Positions 6,930 to 14,521 are shown, counted from the first letter of the stretch. The stretch is 24,735 bases of DNA from Pseudobdellovibrionaceae bacterium (GCA_022843085.1 JALHOI010000006.1:1-24735); one strand, 5' to 3'. A program made the numbers and translations. The notes: a model not told the origin generated them from the letters alone.

Positions 6930-8036
6930 ATGGCGATTTTGAGGCTCATAACAGCTTTGGCAACAGCGATTTTTTTACTCGCCTCAGAGCAGATTCTCGC
7001 CCAGTCGACGATGGACCCGAGTTCGGCGCTTTTGTTAAACTCGAGTCGTCCTTCGCCAAACCGTAACGAGACCACCGAATCGCGACTCGACTCGGGTCGA
7101 TATACGGTTCGCCCGCGGTCCGAGCGCGCTACGGAACGTGCCAACGATCGGCTATCTGATCGTGTTTCTGAGAAGGCGCCTGCTCGAAAACCTGTTGAAT
7201 CAGCGCTTAAACCTGCCGAGCTGCAGCCTGTGCGGCCTTCTGTCGTACCTCCTGTTGTTGAGCCAGTCGAAGCGGGTCCAGACACACCCAGCGAGGCAAC
7301 TGACATCACCGAAGTCAAAAGCCACCCCGCCGAGATAGCGGTGAAACCAATGCGAATTCTGGATATTTCGGTCGCTGCGACTTATCTGTACGAAGATGCA
7401 CAAAGTGGCTACAGCTTTCGACAGGCCACGATGGCAAGTCCCGCCTATCAGGCTTTTGCCAGAGTGTGGTTCACGCCTGAATTCGCAGTTGGGGGTTCTT
7501 ATCTTTCAACGTTTGGTGGGCAGGTCGCAGATCGGGCCAGAGCGGTCGGCGCAGCACGAATCGAAACGGCTTACGGTTTCTACATGCGAAAGCCTTTCGC
7601 TGATTCGTCTCTCACCTTTGGACTCGAGCTTATCGATTCTCAGTTTCGCGTTTCGTCGGATACTGTTTCGAAATTGAAAACCAAATCGACGGGCGCGCGC
7701 CTCTCACTAGAAGGTGAGTTTCAGTCGGATTCGAAAGCGGCTTGGCTAGTGGGGTTTTCAGTTTCGCCTCGATTACTACACGAAGAAATGTCGGCCGGGA
7801 CTGACGTCAGGTCTGGTACCGCAGTTAATGCCTATGCGATCGGTGCTTCAATTGAACGTCGCTGGCGGTTTGACGACTCAAACGCGATGTTCATACGTGT
7901 TGAGCACCGAATCGAGCGCGACTTGTTTACCGGCTCTGTCAGTCTTCAAGACCCAATTGGCGGAGCGACTCCCGATGGCGTTTCGGCCACAATTGGCACG
8001 ACCCTGATCCAGTTTGGCTACAACTGGGGCGGCTGA
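6930..8036 (+). CDS. Putative outer-membrane beta-barrel protein with a disordered N-terminal region
   Basis: A protein of 368 aa, not recognised as a named family. A signal peptide (MAILRLITALATAIFLLASEQILAQ) precedes a long low-complexity, charged and Pro-rich stretch to about residue 140, including Arg/Glu-rich ERATERANDRLSDRVSEK and a Pro/Val run. The remaining ~225 residues alternate polar and hydrophobic residues in short strands (DISVAATYLYEDAQSGYSF, FTPEFAVGGSYLSTFGG, TLIQFGYNWGG at the end), as in a small 8-10-stranded barrel. An overlapping GTG at 6927 is an equally possible start; both depend on the purine-rich AAGAAG at the end of the tandem repeats. It is followed after 37 nt by a response regulator on the same strand, perhaps one transcript. 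Confidence 0.75.
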   Translation: MAILRLITALATAIFLLASEQILAQSTMDPSSALLLNSSRPSPNRNETTESRLDSGRYTVRPRSERATERANDRLSDRVSEKAPARKPVESALKPAELQPVRPSVVPPVVEPVEAGPDTPSEATDITEVKSHPAEIAVKPMRILDISVAATYLYEDAQSGYSFRQATMASPAYQAFARVWFTPEFAVGGSYLSTFGGQVADRARAVGAARIETAYGFYMRKPFADSSLTFGLELIDSQFRVSSDTVSKLKTKSTGARLSLEGEFQSDSKAAWLVGFSVSPRLLHEEMSAGTDVRSGTAVNAYAIGASIERRWRFDDSNAMFIRVEHRIERDLFTGSVSLQDPIGGATPDGVSATIGTTLIQFGYNWGG

Positions 8037-8073
8037 GACTCACTTTCAGGAATCAGCACAGTATACTAATCGC

Positions 8074-8445
8074 ATGATTCGCCTGCTCGTAGTCGACGAT
8101 GCGCCTTTTATTCGAGAAATTGTTCGGCATGCGCTTCGCGGAAGCCAAATCGAAATTGTCGGCGAAGCCGAAGATGGCCACGAAGCTGTGGCCATGGCCC
8201 ACAAACTGAGACCCGATGTTGTTCTGATGGACATTGTGCTACCTGGGAAAAGCGGTATCGACGCGACTCGAGAAGTACTTGCGGTTAATCCGGCAATTCG
8301 AGTCGTCGCTTTTTCAACGAATGATCACGAAACCGTCGTGATGAAAGCCATCGACGCGGGATGTTCGAGTTTTATTGTAAAGCCCTTCCAAGCTGCTGAA
8401 CTTGTCGCTGCGATCGAACAGGCGGCGCAAATTAAAATCGCGTGA
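8074..8445 (+). CDS. Single-domain response regulator (CheY-like receiver)
   Basis: A 123-aa stand-alone receiver domain with no output domain. All phosphotransfer residues are present: acidic pair D8-D9 (LLVVDDAPFIRE), phospho-acceptor D53 (VVLMDIVLPGKSG), switch S81 (VVAFSTND), aromatic-position F100 and K103 (IVKPF). It would relay a signal by protein contact, for example to a motor, kinase or other effector. ATG 8074 gives a normal receiver start (MIRLLVVDD); the longer reading from 8014 would overlap the upstream gene. Its stop overlaps the ribosome-binding site of the next small gene (8-nt gap), so the two are likely translationally linked. No histidine kinase is in the window, so it is an orphan here. 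Confidence 0.92.
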   Translation: MIRLLVVDDAPFIREIVRHALRGSQIEIVGEAEDGHEAVAMAHKLRPDVVLMDIVLPGKSGIDATREVLAVNPAIRVVAFSTNDHETVVMKAIDAGCSSFIVKPFQAAELVAAIEQAAQIKIA

Positions 8446-8452
8446 GGTACCT

Positions 8453-8722
8453 ATGTCAGAATTTTTTTTCGTTTTTAAAACCGTTTTGTTTTCGGCGCTC
8501 GTCTTGATGCTTCTTCAGCTGAGGCTGGGCGAAACGACGCTTGAACAGAAAGCCGAGGGCTGGATTTATCAATCGCGCCTCGGTAACGAGATGCAGACCG
8601 TCGCGCGTGGAGCCATCAGAGCAGGCCGTGAGGGTTTTGTCTGGGCGAGCGATCGAACGAGCGAGATCGCGGATTCGATTGAAACGAAAGAAGAGCGATT
8701 CTCGACGAATCGCTCTCGTTAA
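8453..8722 (+). CDS. Small single-pass membrane protein
   Basis: An 89-aa protein starting MSEFFFVFKTVLF, with one hydrophobic helix at about residues 5-22 (FFVFKTVLFSALVLMLLQ) and then an amphipathic, charged, helical tail (ETTLEQKAEGWIYQSRLG onward). The ATG is preceded by GAGGT at 8444-8448, which overlaps the stop of the receiver gene, so it is probably co-translated with it and may be its membrane partner. No family is recognised. The 3' end contains a perfect hairpin shared with the convergent gene. Confidence 0.7.
   Translation: MSEFFFVFKTVLFSALVLMLLQLRLGETTLEQKAEGWIYQSRLGNEMQTVARGAIRAGREGFVWASDRTSEIADSIETKEERFSTNRSR
8693..8715. terminator. Bidirectional terminator-like hairpin between convergent small genes
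   Basis: GAGCGATTC (8693-8701), loop TCGAC, GAATCGCTC (8707-8715): a perfect 9-bp stem inside the last codons of the + gene. On the minus strand it is followed by the T-rich TTCTTTCGTTTC, so it most likely ends the transcript of the gene at 8743-9024. On the + strand there is no good T run. Confidence 0.55.
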
Positions 8723-8742
8723 AATAATCTCGATCGTACGAC

Positions 8743-9024
8743 TTAGTTGACTGTCGTAGTTCCGTTTGAAAACCCACGAGCAGGCGCCGTACCGGAGGCC
8801 TTTGCGACCTCTGTTTTGGCATCACGATCGGTTTTGACTGCGTGAATACAAGTGGCGCCGTCGCTTTTCTCAGCGGCGTAGGCCATTCCGGCCTGGGTCT
8901 CGATCAAATTCATGTCGCCTGAACGAGCCAAGCTTGATGAGCTTTTAGCTTCTGCGTTCGACGAAAGCGCAATCACGCAAAAAGATGCCGCAAGAAAAGA
9001 CCCTTTGAAAATAGAACGAAACAT
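8743..9024 (-). CDS. Small secreted/periplasmic protein of unknown function
   Basis: A 93-aa precursor with a clear signal peptide (MFRSIFKGSFLAASFCVIAL, cleavage likely after SSNAEA) and a short polar mature part of about 67 residues. The mature part contains one cysteine (DGATCIHAVKTDRD) and an Ala/Gly/Thr-rich tail ending TTTVN. Translation signals are excellent: TAAGGAGGA directly upstream of ATG at 9022-9024. It stands alone on the minus strand, convergent with the small membrane-protein gene (20-nt gap). I do not recognise the family. Confidence 0.75.
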   Translation of the reverse strand: MFRSIFKGSFLAASFCVIALSSNAEAKSSSSLARSGDMNLIETQAGMAYAAEKSDGATCIHAVKTDRDAKTEVAKASGTAPARGFSNGTTTVN

Positions 9025-9362
9025 GTTTCCTCCTTAGCGATCGCATTTCGCAATCGACTCCCTAAAGTACCTACAAACTAGGTATACGAAGTTCGTGCCG
9101 GGTGTCTCACGTTGGTTTGCCAGCCGTAAAATGAATGAAATCAGGTGGTTGAGTCGTGTTTCGGGACGTTCGTGATAACCGCGTCAAAGCCCTACACGGC
9201 CAGAGCCCCTTTGGGGCCGACGGGTGTTTCGTTCTTAGACACCCGAGCCTGAGGGTTCTGAGTAACGCTCAAAAACGAAAATCCGCCGGCGGTTGCCAGA
9301 CGGATTTTCTCAATTGGATCAAACTAAAGAAGGGTGTCTCAAACTGAGACGTTCGAGCGACC
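9025..9362. other. Hairpin-rich 338-bp intergenic region
   Basis: No convincing protein gene lies here; a 63-codon + strand ORF at 9156-9347 has no ribosome-binding site or protein-like composition. The region carries the leader/promoter of the 93-aa gene and the terminator of the tad/hit operon (9271-9309). It also has further stems: GCCCC-TTT-GGGGC (9205-9217), CGGGTGT/ACACCCG (9221-9227 with 9239-9245) and GTCTCA-AAC-TGAGAC (9336-9350). CGGGTGTCT at 9099-9107 can pair instead with AGACACCCG at 9237-9245. GGGTGTCTCA occurs twice (9100-9109, 9332-9341). A small RNA or structured 5' leader is possible. Confidence 0.4.
9271..9309 (-). terminator. Rho-independent terminator of the tad/hit operon
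   Basis: Reading the minus strand, GAAAATCCG, a 15-nt loop, then CGGATTTTC form a perfect 9-bp stem (9309-9301 with 9285-9277), followed by GTTTTTG. It lies about 54 nt after the stop of the last operon gene (9363). Confidence 0.7.
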
Positions 9363-9650
9363 CTAGTTTTCGGTTTCGCCGCCACTTGAGGTCTTGGGAG
9401 TCACCTTGGCCGCATCAACGGGTTCGCGCGGCGTACCGTCGGCAAAGTAGCCCGGACTGAAGTACTTGTGGCACTGGCCCTCGGGGCAATCCACGGATGT
9501 TCCTGTTCTTCCAGCCAATGTCTCACCTTGATCGACGGATGTCATGTTGACATCGTTCTTATCCCACTCCTGGGCCGAGGCCGTCACCGGTGTCGTTAGT
9601 ACGAAAAGCATCAGGACAGTCACCGTGATAATTGCAAGTTTCTGGATCAT
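9363..9650 (-). CDS. Small exported host-interaction (hit locus) protein, bd0108-like
   Basis: A 95-aa precursor with a signal peptide (MIQKLAIITVTVLMLFVLTT, cleavage near ASA/QE) and a mature part of about 68 residues that is polar. It has two cysteines (C55 and C60 in VDCPEGQCHKYFSPGYFADG) and a Thr/Ser-rich tail. ATG 9650 follows GGGAG; a 15-residue longer version starting at 9695 overlaps the upstream stop (TAATG) and could allow coupling, but would bury the signal peptide. I assign it to the bd0108 type by position (last gene after the YD-repeat gene at the end of a tad cluster, near groESL), size and export signal. The sequence itself is not one I can match from memory. In B. bacteriovorus HD100, Bd0108 with Bd0109 links pilus state to prey-independent growth. 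It contains a 42-bp-spaced direct repeat described separately. Confidence 0.7.
   Translation of the reverse strand: MIQKLAIITVTVLMLFVLTTPVTASAQEWDKNDVNMTSVDQGETLAGRTGTSVDCPEGQCHKYFSPGYFADGTPREPVDAAKVTPKTSSGGETEN
9489..9542 (-). repeat. 12-nt direct repeat spaced exactly 42 bp inside the bd0108-like gene
   Basis: Plus-strand ATCCACGGATGT (9489-9500) and ATCGACGGATGT (9531-9542) differ at one base, with an 8-nt perfect core ACGGATGT. The offset is 42 nt, so recombination or slippage would remove 14 codons in frame. In the protein this is the duplicated TSVD (residues 37-40 and 51-54). Confidence 0.9.
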
Positions 9651-9694
9651 CGAAGTGTCTCCCTTGTGAGGATTCAGTCTTTTAAAACGTTTCA

Positions 9695-11386
9695 TTACAG
9701 ATTCATTTCCGAAGTCGCGGGCGCAATGATGTCGAGCAAGTTGTTGAAGGTACTCGCGACTTGAGTTGCGACGGCTGCACCGTCATTACTTTCAACCTTG
9801 TTTATTTCACCGTTCGGTTTATACGTCACCGCGATCGTGCCGACTTTCGGGCGGGTGATCTGGGCAGGCCGTCCGGTTCGTTCTTCATACTTGATCTGCA
9901 CTTCTTTTTTGGCCTGATCGACAATCGTCGAGATTCGGCCCCGCTGATCGTAAGTTAACTTAACAGACTGCCCGTCAGAGTTTTTAGCGTCTGCCAGATT
10001 TCCGCGGTTGTCGTAAGAAAAGACAGTCTCACGTTTCTTCGCAACTTTGCCTTTGGCATCAAAGAATTCAGTATTAACCTTCGACACTTTGTTAAAGGAA
10101 TTTTTGTATTCAAAGTTCATACGTGTCGTTGCGGTCGTTTTCTCTCGGACAAGCCCCGACTGATAGTAATCAAATGTCGTGGTGATGGAATTCTTTTTGA
10201 TGGATGTCGGGCGACCGTATTCGGGATGATACGAGACATCGAGTAAATCCGTCATTGACCGGTTGAGAACTCGGGCGAGCACTTTACGACCGTCGGCGCG
10301 ACTTTTCAGCCAGAATTCAAATCGCGCTTCGTTTTTAATTTCATTGCCGCACTTTTTTACGGCCGTCGACCAGAAGTGATCTTTTGGATTCGTTTTGTCA
10401 GACTGATAGTCGTAAGTTTCTTTGCACGCGACTCCGTCAAGCGCGCGGTCGGTAAACGACATGACCCAGTCGTTTTTTTGGTTGTAAGTCAGTGCCTTGA
10501 ACGTGTTGTCAGGAAAAGAAACTTTGATGAGATTATGGGTATCGTCGTATTCGTACGTGTACGTGTTCTTCCACATGTTTTTGACTTGCTGAAGATCTTC
10601 GCCCTTGTACTTGTATTCGACTTTTGTGCCGCCGGGGCCCGAGATGTCTTTCACACGCTTCGTCGGGTAGAAACTGAAGCTCAGTTTTTTGCCCGAGTTG
10701 TCGATCGCTTCGCGAATCGAATCGCCCGCATAGTTAAACTTTAAAAAATTTCCGTTCTTGTCGTAGATCGCAGTTAGATTTCCGTTCGAGTTGAATCTCT
10801 GAGATGCGCCGTCGGCAAGTACTCGAGTGTACTGATTGCCATCGAAGTCGATCTTTTCGATTTCAAGATTGTCCGAAACGAATGTGCTGCCTTTTGAAAT
10901 TTCAATTTCTTTGAGACCCGCTTGTTTTGCCCAACGCGAACGTAACCCTGCGTTGTTCAGCAATTGATCTTTGAGATCATTGATTGAGCTGTCGCCTGCG
11001 TTTGGATTGGTCTTCTTATAAAACGCGATGATGCCATCGATTGTTTTTGTGACTGTTCCGCCGCCTTTTTGTGCGCGGTAGGTGATTTCTTGGCCTGCGC
11101 CACATTCTTGCAGCTTCAGTGTGCCCTCGGGAGTCTTCTCAATTTTTGTTTCGAAGTCCGAGCACCATCCAAAACCGAACATTCCATTGAAGACCGAACG
11201 GCTATTGTAGGTTCGCTGTACCTTCAGTGCATAGCCCGAACCGGCGACCTGAATGTCGATCCACGATTCGGTATAGTTCGCGTTCTTCATGTCGACGGTT
11301 GCGTCGGCTTGTGGCAAGGCCACCGCCATGATCGTCAACGATGCGGCTGCCGCAATGGCGTTGATTTTTTTCGTGCTGAAAAACAT
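9695..11386 (-). CDS. Exported YD/RHS-repeat protein of the hit locus, bd0109-like
   Basis: A 563-aa exported protein. The signal peptide is MFFSTKKINAIAAAASLTIM then AVALPQADA. The mature part opens with the N-terminal RHS module (SGYALKVQRTYNSRSVFNGM then FGFGWCSDFETKI), and continues with degenerate YD repeats such as YTYEYDDTHNLIKVSFPDN, FSYDNRGNLADAKNSDG and LTYDQRGRISTIVD. It is much shorter than polymorphic-toxin RHS proteins, has no core-closing motif and ends soon after the repeats, so no C-terminal toxin. ATG 11386 follows GGGGGA; an upstream in-frame start at 11473 would run into tadB. It is followed by the bd0108-like gene. From the literature as I recall it, Bd0109 is a YD-repeat envelope protein that interacts with Bd0108; a scaffold or sensor role near the pilus is inferred. 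Confidence 0.8.
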   Translation of the reverse strand: MFFSTKKINAIAAAASLTIMAVALPQADATVDMKNANYTESWIDIQVAGSGYALKVQRTYNSRSVFNGMFGFGWCSDFETKIEKTPEGTLKLQECGAGQEITYRAQKGGGTVTKTIDGIIAFYKKTNPNAGDSSINDLKDQLLNNAGLRSRWAKQAGLKEIEISKGSTFVSDNLEIEKIDFDGNQYTRVLADGASQRFNSNGNLTAIYDKNGNFLKFNYAGDSIREAIDNSGKKLSFSFYPTKRVKDISGPGGTKVEYKYKGEDLQQVKNMWKNTYTYEYDDTHNLIKVSFPDNTFKALTYNQKNDWVMSFTDRALDGVACKETYDYQSDKTNPKDHFWSTAVKKCGNEIKNEARFEFWLKSRADGRKVLARVLNRSMTDLLDVSYHPEYGRPTSIKKNSITTTFDYYQSGLVREKTTATTRMNFEYKNSFNKVSKVNTEFFDAKGKVAKKRETVFSYDNRGNLADAKNSDGQSVKLTYDQRGRISTIVDQAKKEVQIKYEERTGRPAQITRPKVGTIAVTYKPNGEINKVESNDGAAVATQVASTFNNLLDIIAPATSEMNL

Positions 11387-11432
11387 TTCGTATCCCCCAA
11401 AAGACGCGATCAGAAACGGCCTGTACCCCGCG

Positions 11433-12311
11433 CTACACCTTAATCTTAATGATTTTGTGCATAGCGATTCCACCTATAACTTGCAGGACTAGCATGATTA
11501 CAACCGCGATCAGGCCAAGAGTCGTGTTGAACAAGGGCGCGATATAGTTCGGATCAAGAACATAAAAAACGACGAGCAGCACGAACGGCACCATGACGAT
11601 GATGGTTCCCTGAGCCATACCTTGGGCGGTAAGAGCTTCGATTTTTTTCTCGACCTTTTGACGTTCACGAACAACCTCGACGATCGTCTTGAATGTCTCG
11701 CCCATGTTGCCGCCGGTTTCTTGCAGAATATTGACCGACGTCACAAACATCTGCACATCTTGTTTCGGAATTCGCTGGCTCAAATCATTCAGCGCTTCTG
11801 AAAGACTGCGTCCGATTCTGATCTGCGAAAGGACGAGTCCAAATTCTTGGCTGATCGGATTTGCGAGATTGTTCTGAATTCGCTCCATCGACTGTTGAAC
11901 TGATAGTCCCGCTTTGACTCCGTTCGCCATCATCGTCATACCGTCGATCATTTGGTCGACGAACAGACCGCAGCGACGTGCCCATAAAAATTGAATGACA
12001 AGTTTTGGAACCGACCACATCGCTATCGTCACAGCCCCGCCGAAGATCGCGCCCGCAAGAATATTGGGCCAGGCGACAACGAATAGCAGGGCGCCTATGC
12101 CGAAGCTTGACGCGAGCATCATCATTGTAACTTTCGAACGGTCTGTTTCGACGAACATGAGTTCAAGGTAGCGCAATACCTCTTCTCTTTGACCTAGGCT
12201 GCGTCGTTGAAGCCAGTTGATGATCTTATCGGCCCAAAGATATGTCACAAAGAATGCTGAGCCACCGATGGTCGGAAGCATGATCCAGTCATTGGCGAAT
12301 AGCGCGCTCAT
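11433..12311 (-). CDS. tadB: Tad pilus inner-membrane platform protein TadB (T2SF family)
   Basis: A 292-aa inner-membrane protein of the type II secretion F family, which forms the platform on which the CpaF/TadA ATPase works. Helices are predicted near residues 12-28, 64-82, 84-105, 235-255 and 262-285. The central cytoplasmic four-helix F domain contains the TadB-type signatures MIDGMTMMANGVKAGLSVQQ, SQEFGLVLSQIRIGRSLSEA and ILQETGGNMGETFKTIVEVV. Its start overlaps the stop of the upstream ATPase gene by 4 nt (ATGA), showing translational coupling. Tad systems normally have two such proteins, TadB and TadC; only this one is present here, so it could instead be a sole platform protein. Assignment to the family is very firm, B versus C slightly less so. 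Confidence 0.9.
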   Translation of the reverse strand: MSALFANDWIMLPTIGGSAFFVTYLWADKIINWLQRRSLGQREEVLRYLELMFVETDRSKVTMMMLASSFGIGALLFVVAWPNILAGAIFGGAVTIAMWSVPKLVIQFLWARRCGLFVDQMIDGMTMMANGVKAGLSVQQSMERIQNNLANPISQEFGLVLSQIRIGRSLSEALNDLSQRIPKQDVQMFVTSVNILQETGGNMGETFKTIVEVVRERQKVEKKIEALTAQGMAQGTIIVMVPFVLLVVFYVLDPNYIAPLFNTTLGLIAVVIMLVLQVIGGIAMHKIIKIKV

Positions 12312-14521
12312 CGCGAACCTCCGCTGATTTTTTTAGGGTCTGAGGCGGGGGCCGGAGCAAGCGCCGGTGACGGCGTTGCTGCAGCGACCGAATTCGAAAA
12401 CAGTGACTTTGGTATTATGAGTCCGCGTTTTTCAAACTTTTCAATGCACTTCGGAACCAGACCGGTCGCTTGGAATTCACCGACGATCTTTCGGTTTTTA
12501 TCGAATCCCTTTTCAACAAAACGAAACACTTCTTGCTGTGTGACGACTTCGCCTTGCATGCCTTGTACTTCTGAAACGCTGATCAATTTTCGTGAACCGT
12601 CGGATAGTCGTTGAATCTGAACAATCAGATTCACTGCGTTCGCGATTTGTTCGCGAATAGCTGAGGCTGGCATGCCAGAACCCGCCATCATGCAAAGACT
12701 TTCGATCCGGCCGATGGCTTCTTTCGGATTATTCGCGTGAACCGTCGTCATTGATCCGTCATGGCCCGTCGACATCGCGCCCAACATATCAAGAGCGGCA
12801 CCGTCACGACATTCGCCAACAACGATGCGATCCGGTCGCATACGAAGCGCATTTTTGACGAGGTCGCGAATCGTTACGGCCCCTGTGCCTTCCATGTTTG
12901 CCGGACGAGTTTCGAGCCGGACGACGTGGTCTTGCTTCATTTGTAATTCGGCTGCGTCTTCGATTGTGACGATTCGTTCGTTGGCGGGGATAAAGCCAGA
13001 AAGCGTATTGAGCAACGTCGTTTTTCCAGACCCAGTACCGCCAGAAATAATGACGTTCATCTTGTTGGCGACGCAGATCCGCAAGAACTCCATCATACTC
13101 GCTGTGCAGGCGCACCAGTCGCGAACGTAGGTCTCGGGGTTAACTTGACCCTTACGAAATTTTCGAATTGTAACAGCGGGTCCGTCGATCGCGAGCGGTT
13201 CGACGACAGCGTTGACGCGCGAGCCGTCTTTAAGACGGGCGTCAACGTAGGGAATCGATTCGTTGATCTGACGCCCAAGTGGCGCGACGATGCGCTCGAT
13301 AACTTTGCGAAGGTGGAAATTCGAAGTGAACTTTGTGGGGCTTAACTGAACAATGCCGTTTTTTTCGATATAGATTTTTTCGAAGCCGCACACCATGATT
13401 TCAGAAACGGCGGGATCTTCTAAAAGGTCTTCAAGAGCACCAAGCCCAAGAGCTTCGTCGAGCACTTCTTTAATAACCATGCCGCGATCGTCGCGACCCA
13501 GCCCAGGGCCCTCTTTGTCGACGAGAGTCGCGATCACGGCGTTTGTTTTTCTTTTTAAATCAGCTTCTTTATCGGGGTCGCCTTGAGTATCGGTGACGCC
13601 CTTTTTCAAATCCATCGCTTTAATGAGTTCGTTGTGTACGGTAATTTTGAGGGCCGTGCGGGGATCCATGTTTTTAAGCTGTTTGCGCATCGGATTCGCC
13701 GAGGCCGCTTCAGCCTTGGGCGATTCTTTTGCAACCAACTTTTGGGGTTTTGCGGCGGCTTTTAGCTGTTGCAAAATTCCGCCCGATAGCCTTCGCACGA
13801 CCTCGAAATGAGCTTGTGCAACAGCTGACTTTGGTGCGCTTAGAACAAACGGTGATGATCGACCGACTGAACCCATGACTGTTGCGTCGTCTTGCGGAAT
13901 AATTCCTAGCACTTGTTTGCGTAGTGTTTGACCAATCGAAGCTGGCGCAAGCCCTGCCGGTCCTGCCTTGTTGACAATGATCTGCACAACTTCTGTTGGA
14001 AGATTCGAGGCAAGTAATTCGGTCATCATTCGCATCGTTTGGTTAACGGCGAGAACTTCGGGCGCGGTGACAAGAAGAAGCGCCGTCGTGCGCTCCATCG
14101 CTGCGATTTGCATGGGCCCAATTTGGTTGCCAAGATCCATGATGATGAAGCGAAAGACATTCGATAGGTTTTCAATCTGTCGCATAATTTGCTCGACGCT
14201 GCCGCCCAGCGTTTCGTCGCGACCTCTTACAGCGGCGATGTAAGCCATGCTTGTATTTGGAATCATCGTGGCAATTGTGGGCACCGACTGTGTTGAGATT
14301 GTGCCGTTGAAGGCCGCTAATTCAGAGACTGTTTTTACGTCGCGCAGGCCGAGGATGAAGTTTTGATCACCGCAACTTTGTGAATCGAAGTCGATAAGAA
14401 GAGTCGGTTGCTTAAGCTCAAGGGCGAAAGCCAGCGCAAGGTTCGCGCTGAACACGCTCTTGCCCATGCCGCCTTTGCCGCCCGTAACACCAATAATGAA
14501 GGAATTCGGATTAACTGCCAT
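12308..14521 (-). CDS. cpaF: Fused CpaE-like (MinD/ParA) and CpaF/TadA ATPase of the Tad pilus
   Basis: A 737-aa fusion. Residues 1-250 are a MinD/ParA-type ATPase like CpaE/TadZ, which places Tad machines at the cell pole: deviant Walker A GGKGGMGKS (14-22), LLIDFDSQ (41-48) and FIIMDLGNQ (125-133). The receiver-like N-domain of classical CpaE is absent. Residues ~250-285 are an Ala/Lys-rich linker. Residues ~290-705 are the secretion ATPase: Walker A GGTGSGKT (494-501), IEDAAELQM (Asp box, 520-528), RIVVGECRDG (Walker B region, 565-574) and the His box GHDGSMTTVHANN (586-598), followed by a Pro/Ala-rich tail. It powers Flp pilus assembly. Fusion means one polypeptide both localises and drives the motor. 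The start has no obvious strong ribosome-binding site; the stop overlaps tadB. Confidence 0.95.
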   Translation of the reverse strand: MAVNPNSFIIGVTGGKGGMGKSVFSANLALAFALELKQPTLLIDFDSQSCGDQNFILGLRDVKTVSELAAFNGTISTQSVPTIATMIPNTSMAYIAAVRGRDETLGGSVEQIMRQIENLSNVFRFIIMDLGNQIGPMQIAAMERTTALLLVTAPEVLAVNQTMRMMTELLASNLPTEVVQIIVNKAGPAGLAPASIGQTLRKQVLGIIPQDDATVMGSVGRSSPFVLSAPKSAVAQAHFEVVRRLSGGILQQLKAAAKPQKLVAKESPKAEAASANPMRKQLKNMDPRTALKITVHNELIKAMDLKKGVTDTQGDPDKEADLKRKTNAVIATLVDKEGPGLGRDDRGMVIKEVLDEALGLGALEDLLEDPAVSEIMVCGFEKIYIEKNGIVQLSPTKFTSNFHLRKVIERIVAPLGRQINESIPYVDARLKDGSRVNAVVEPLAIDGPAVTIRKFRKGQVNPETYVRDWCACTASMMEFLRICVANKMNVIISGGTGSGKTTLLNTLSGFIPANERIVTIEDAAELQMKQDHVVRLETRPANMEGTGAVTIRDLVKNALRMRPDRIVVGECRDGAALDMLGAMSTGHDGSMTTVHANNPKEAIGRIESLCMMAGSGMPASAIREQIANAVNLIVQIQRLSDGSRKLISVSEVQGMQGEVVTQQEVFRFVEKGFDKNRKIVGEFQATGLVPKCIEKFEKRGLIIPKSLFSNSVAAATPSPALAPAPASDPKKISGGSR

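Noticed and set aside
9185..9215. GEMM (cyclic-di-GMP) riboswitch-like text, GCGTCAAAGCC followed by CGGCC
   Set aside because: The upstream GAAA-capped stem and the downstream receptor helix of GEMM-I are not in the right places; similarity is limited to one short block.
9156..9347. 63-codon + strand ORF in the intergenic region
   Set aside because: No ribosome-binding site, atypical composition, and it covers several inverted repeats including the operon terminator.
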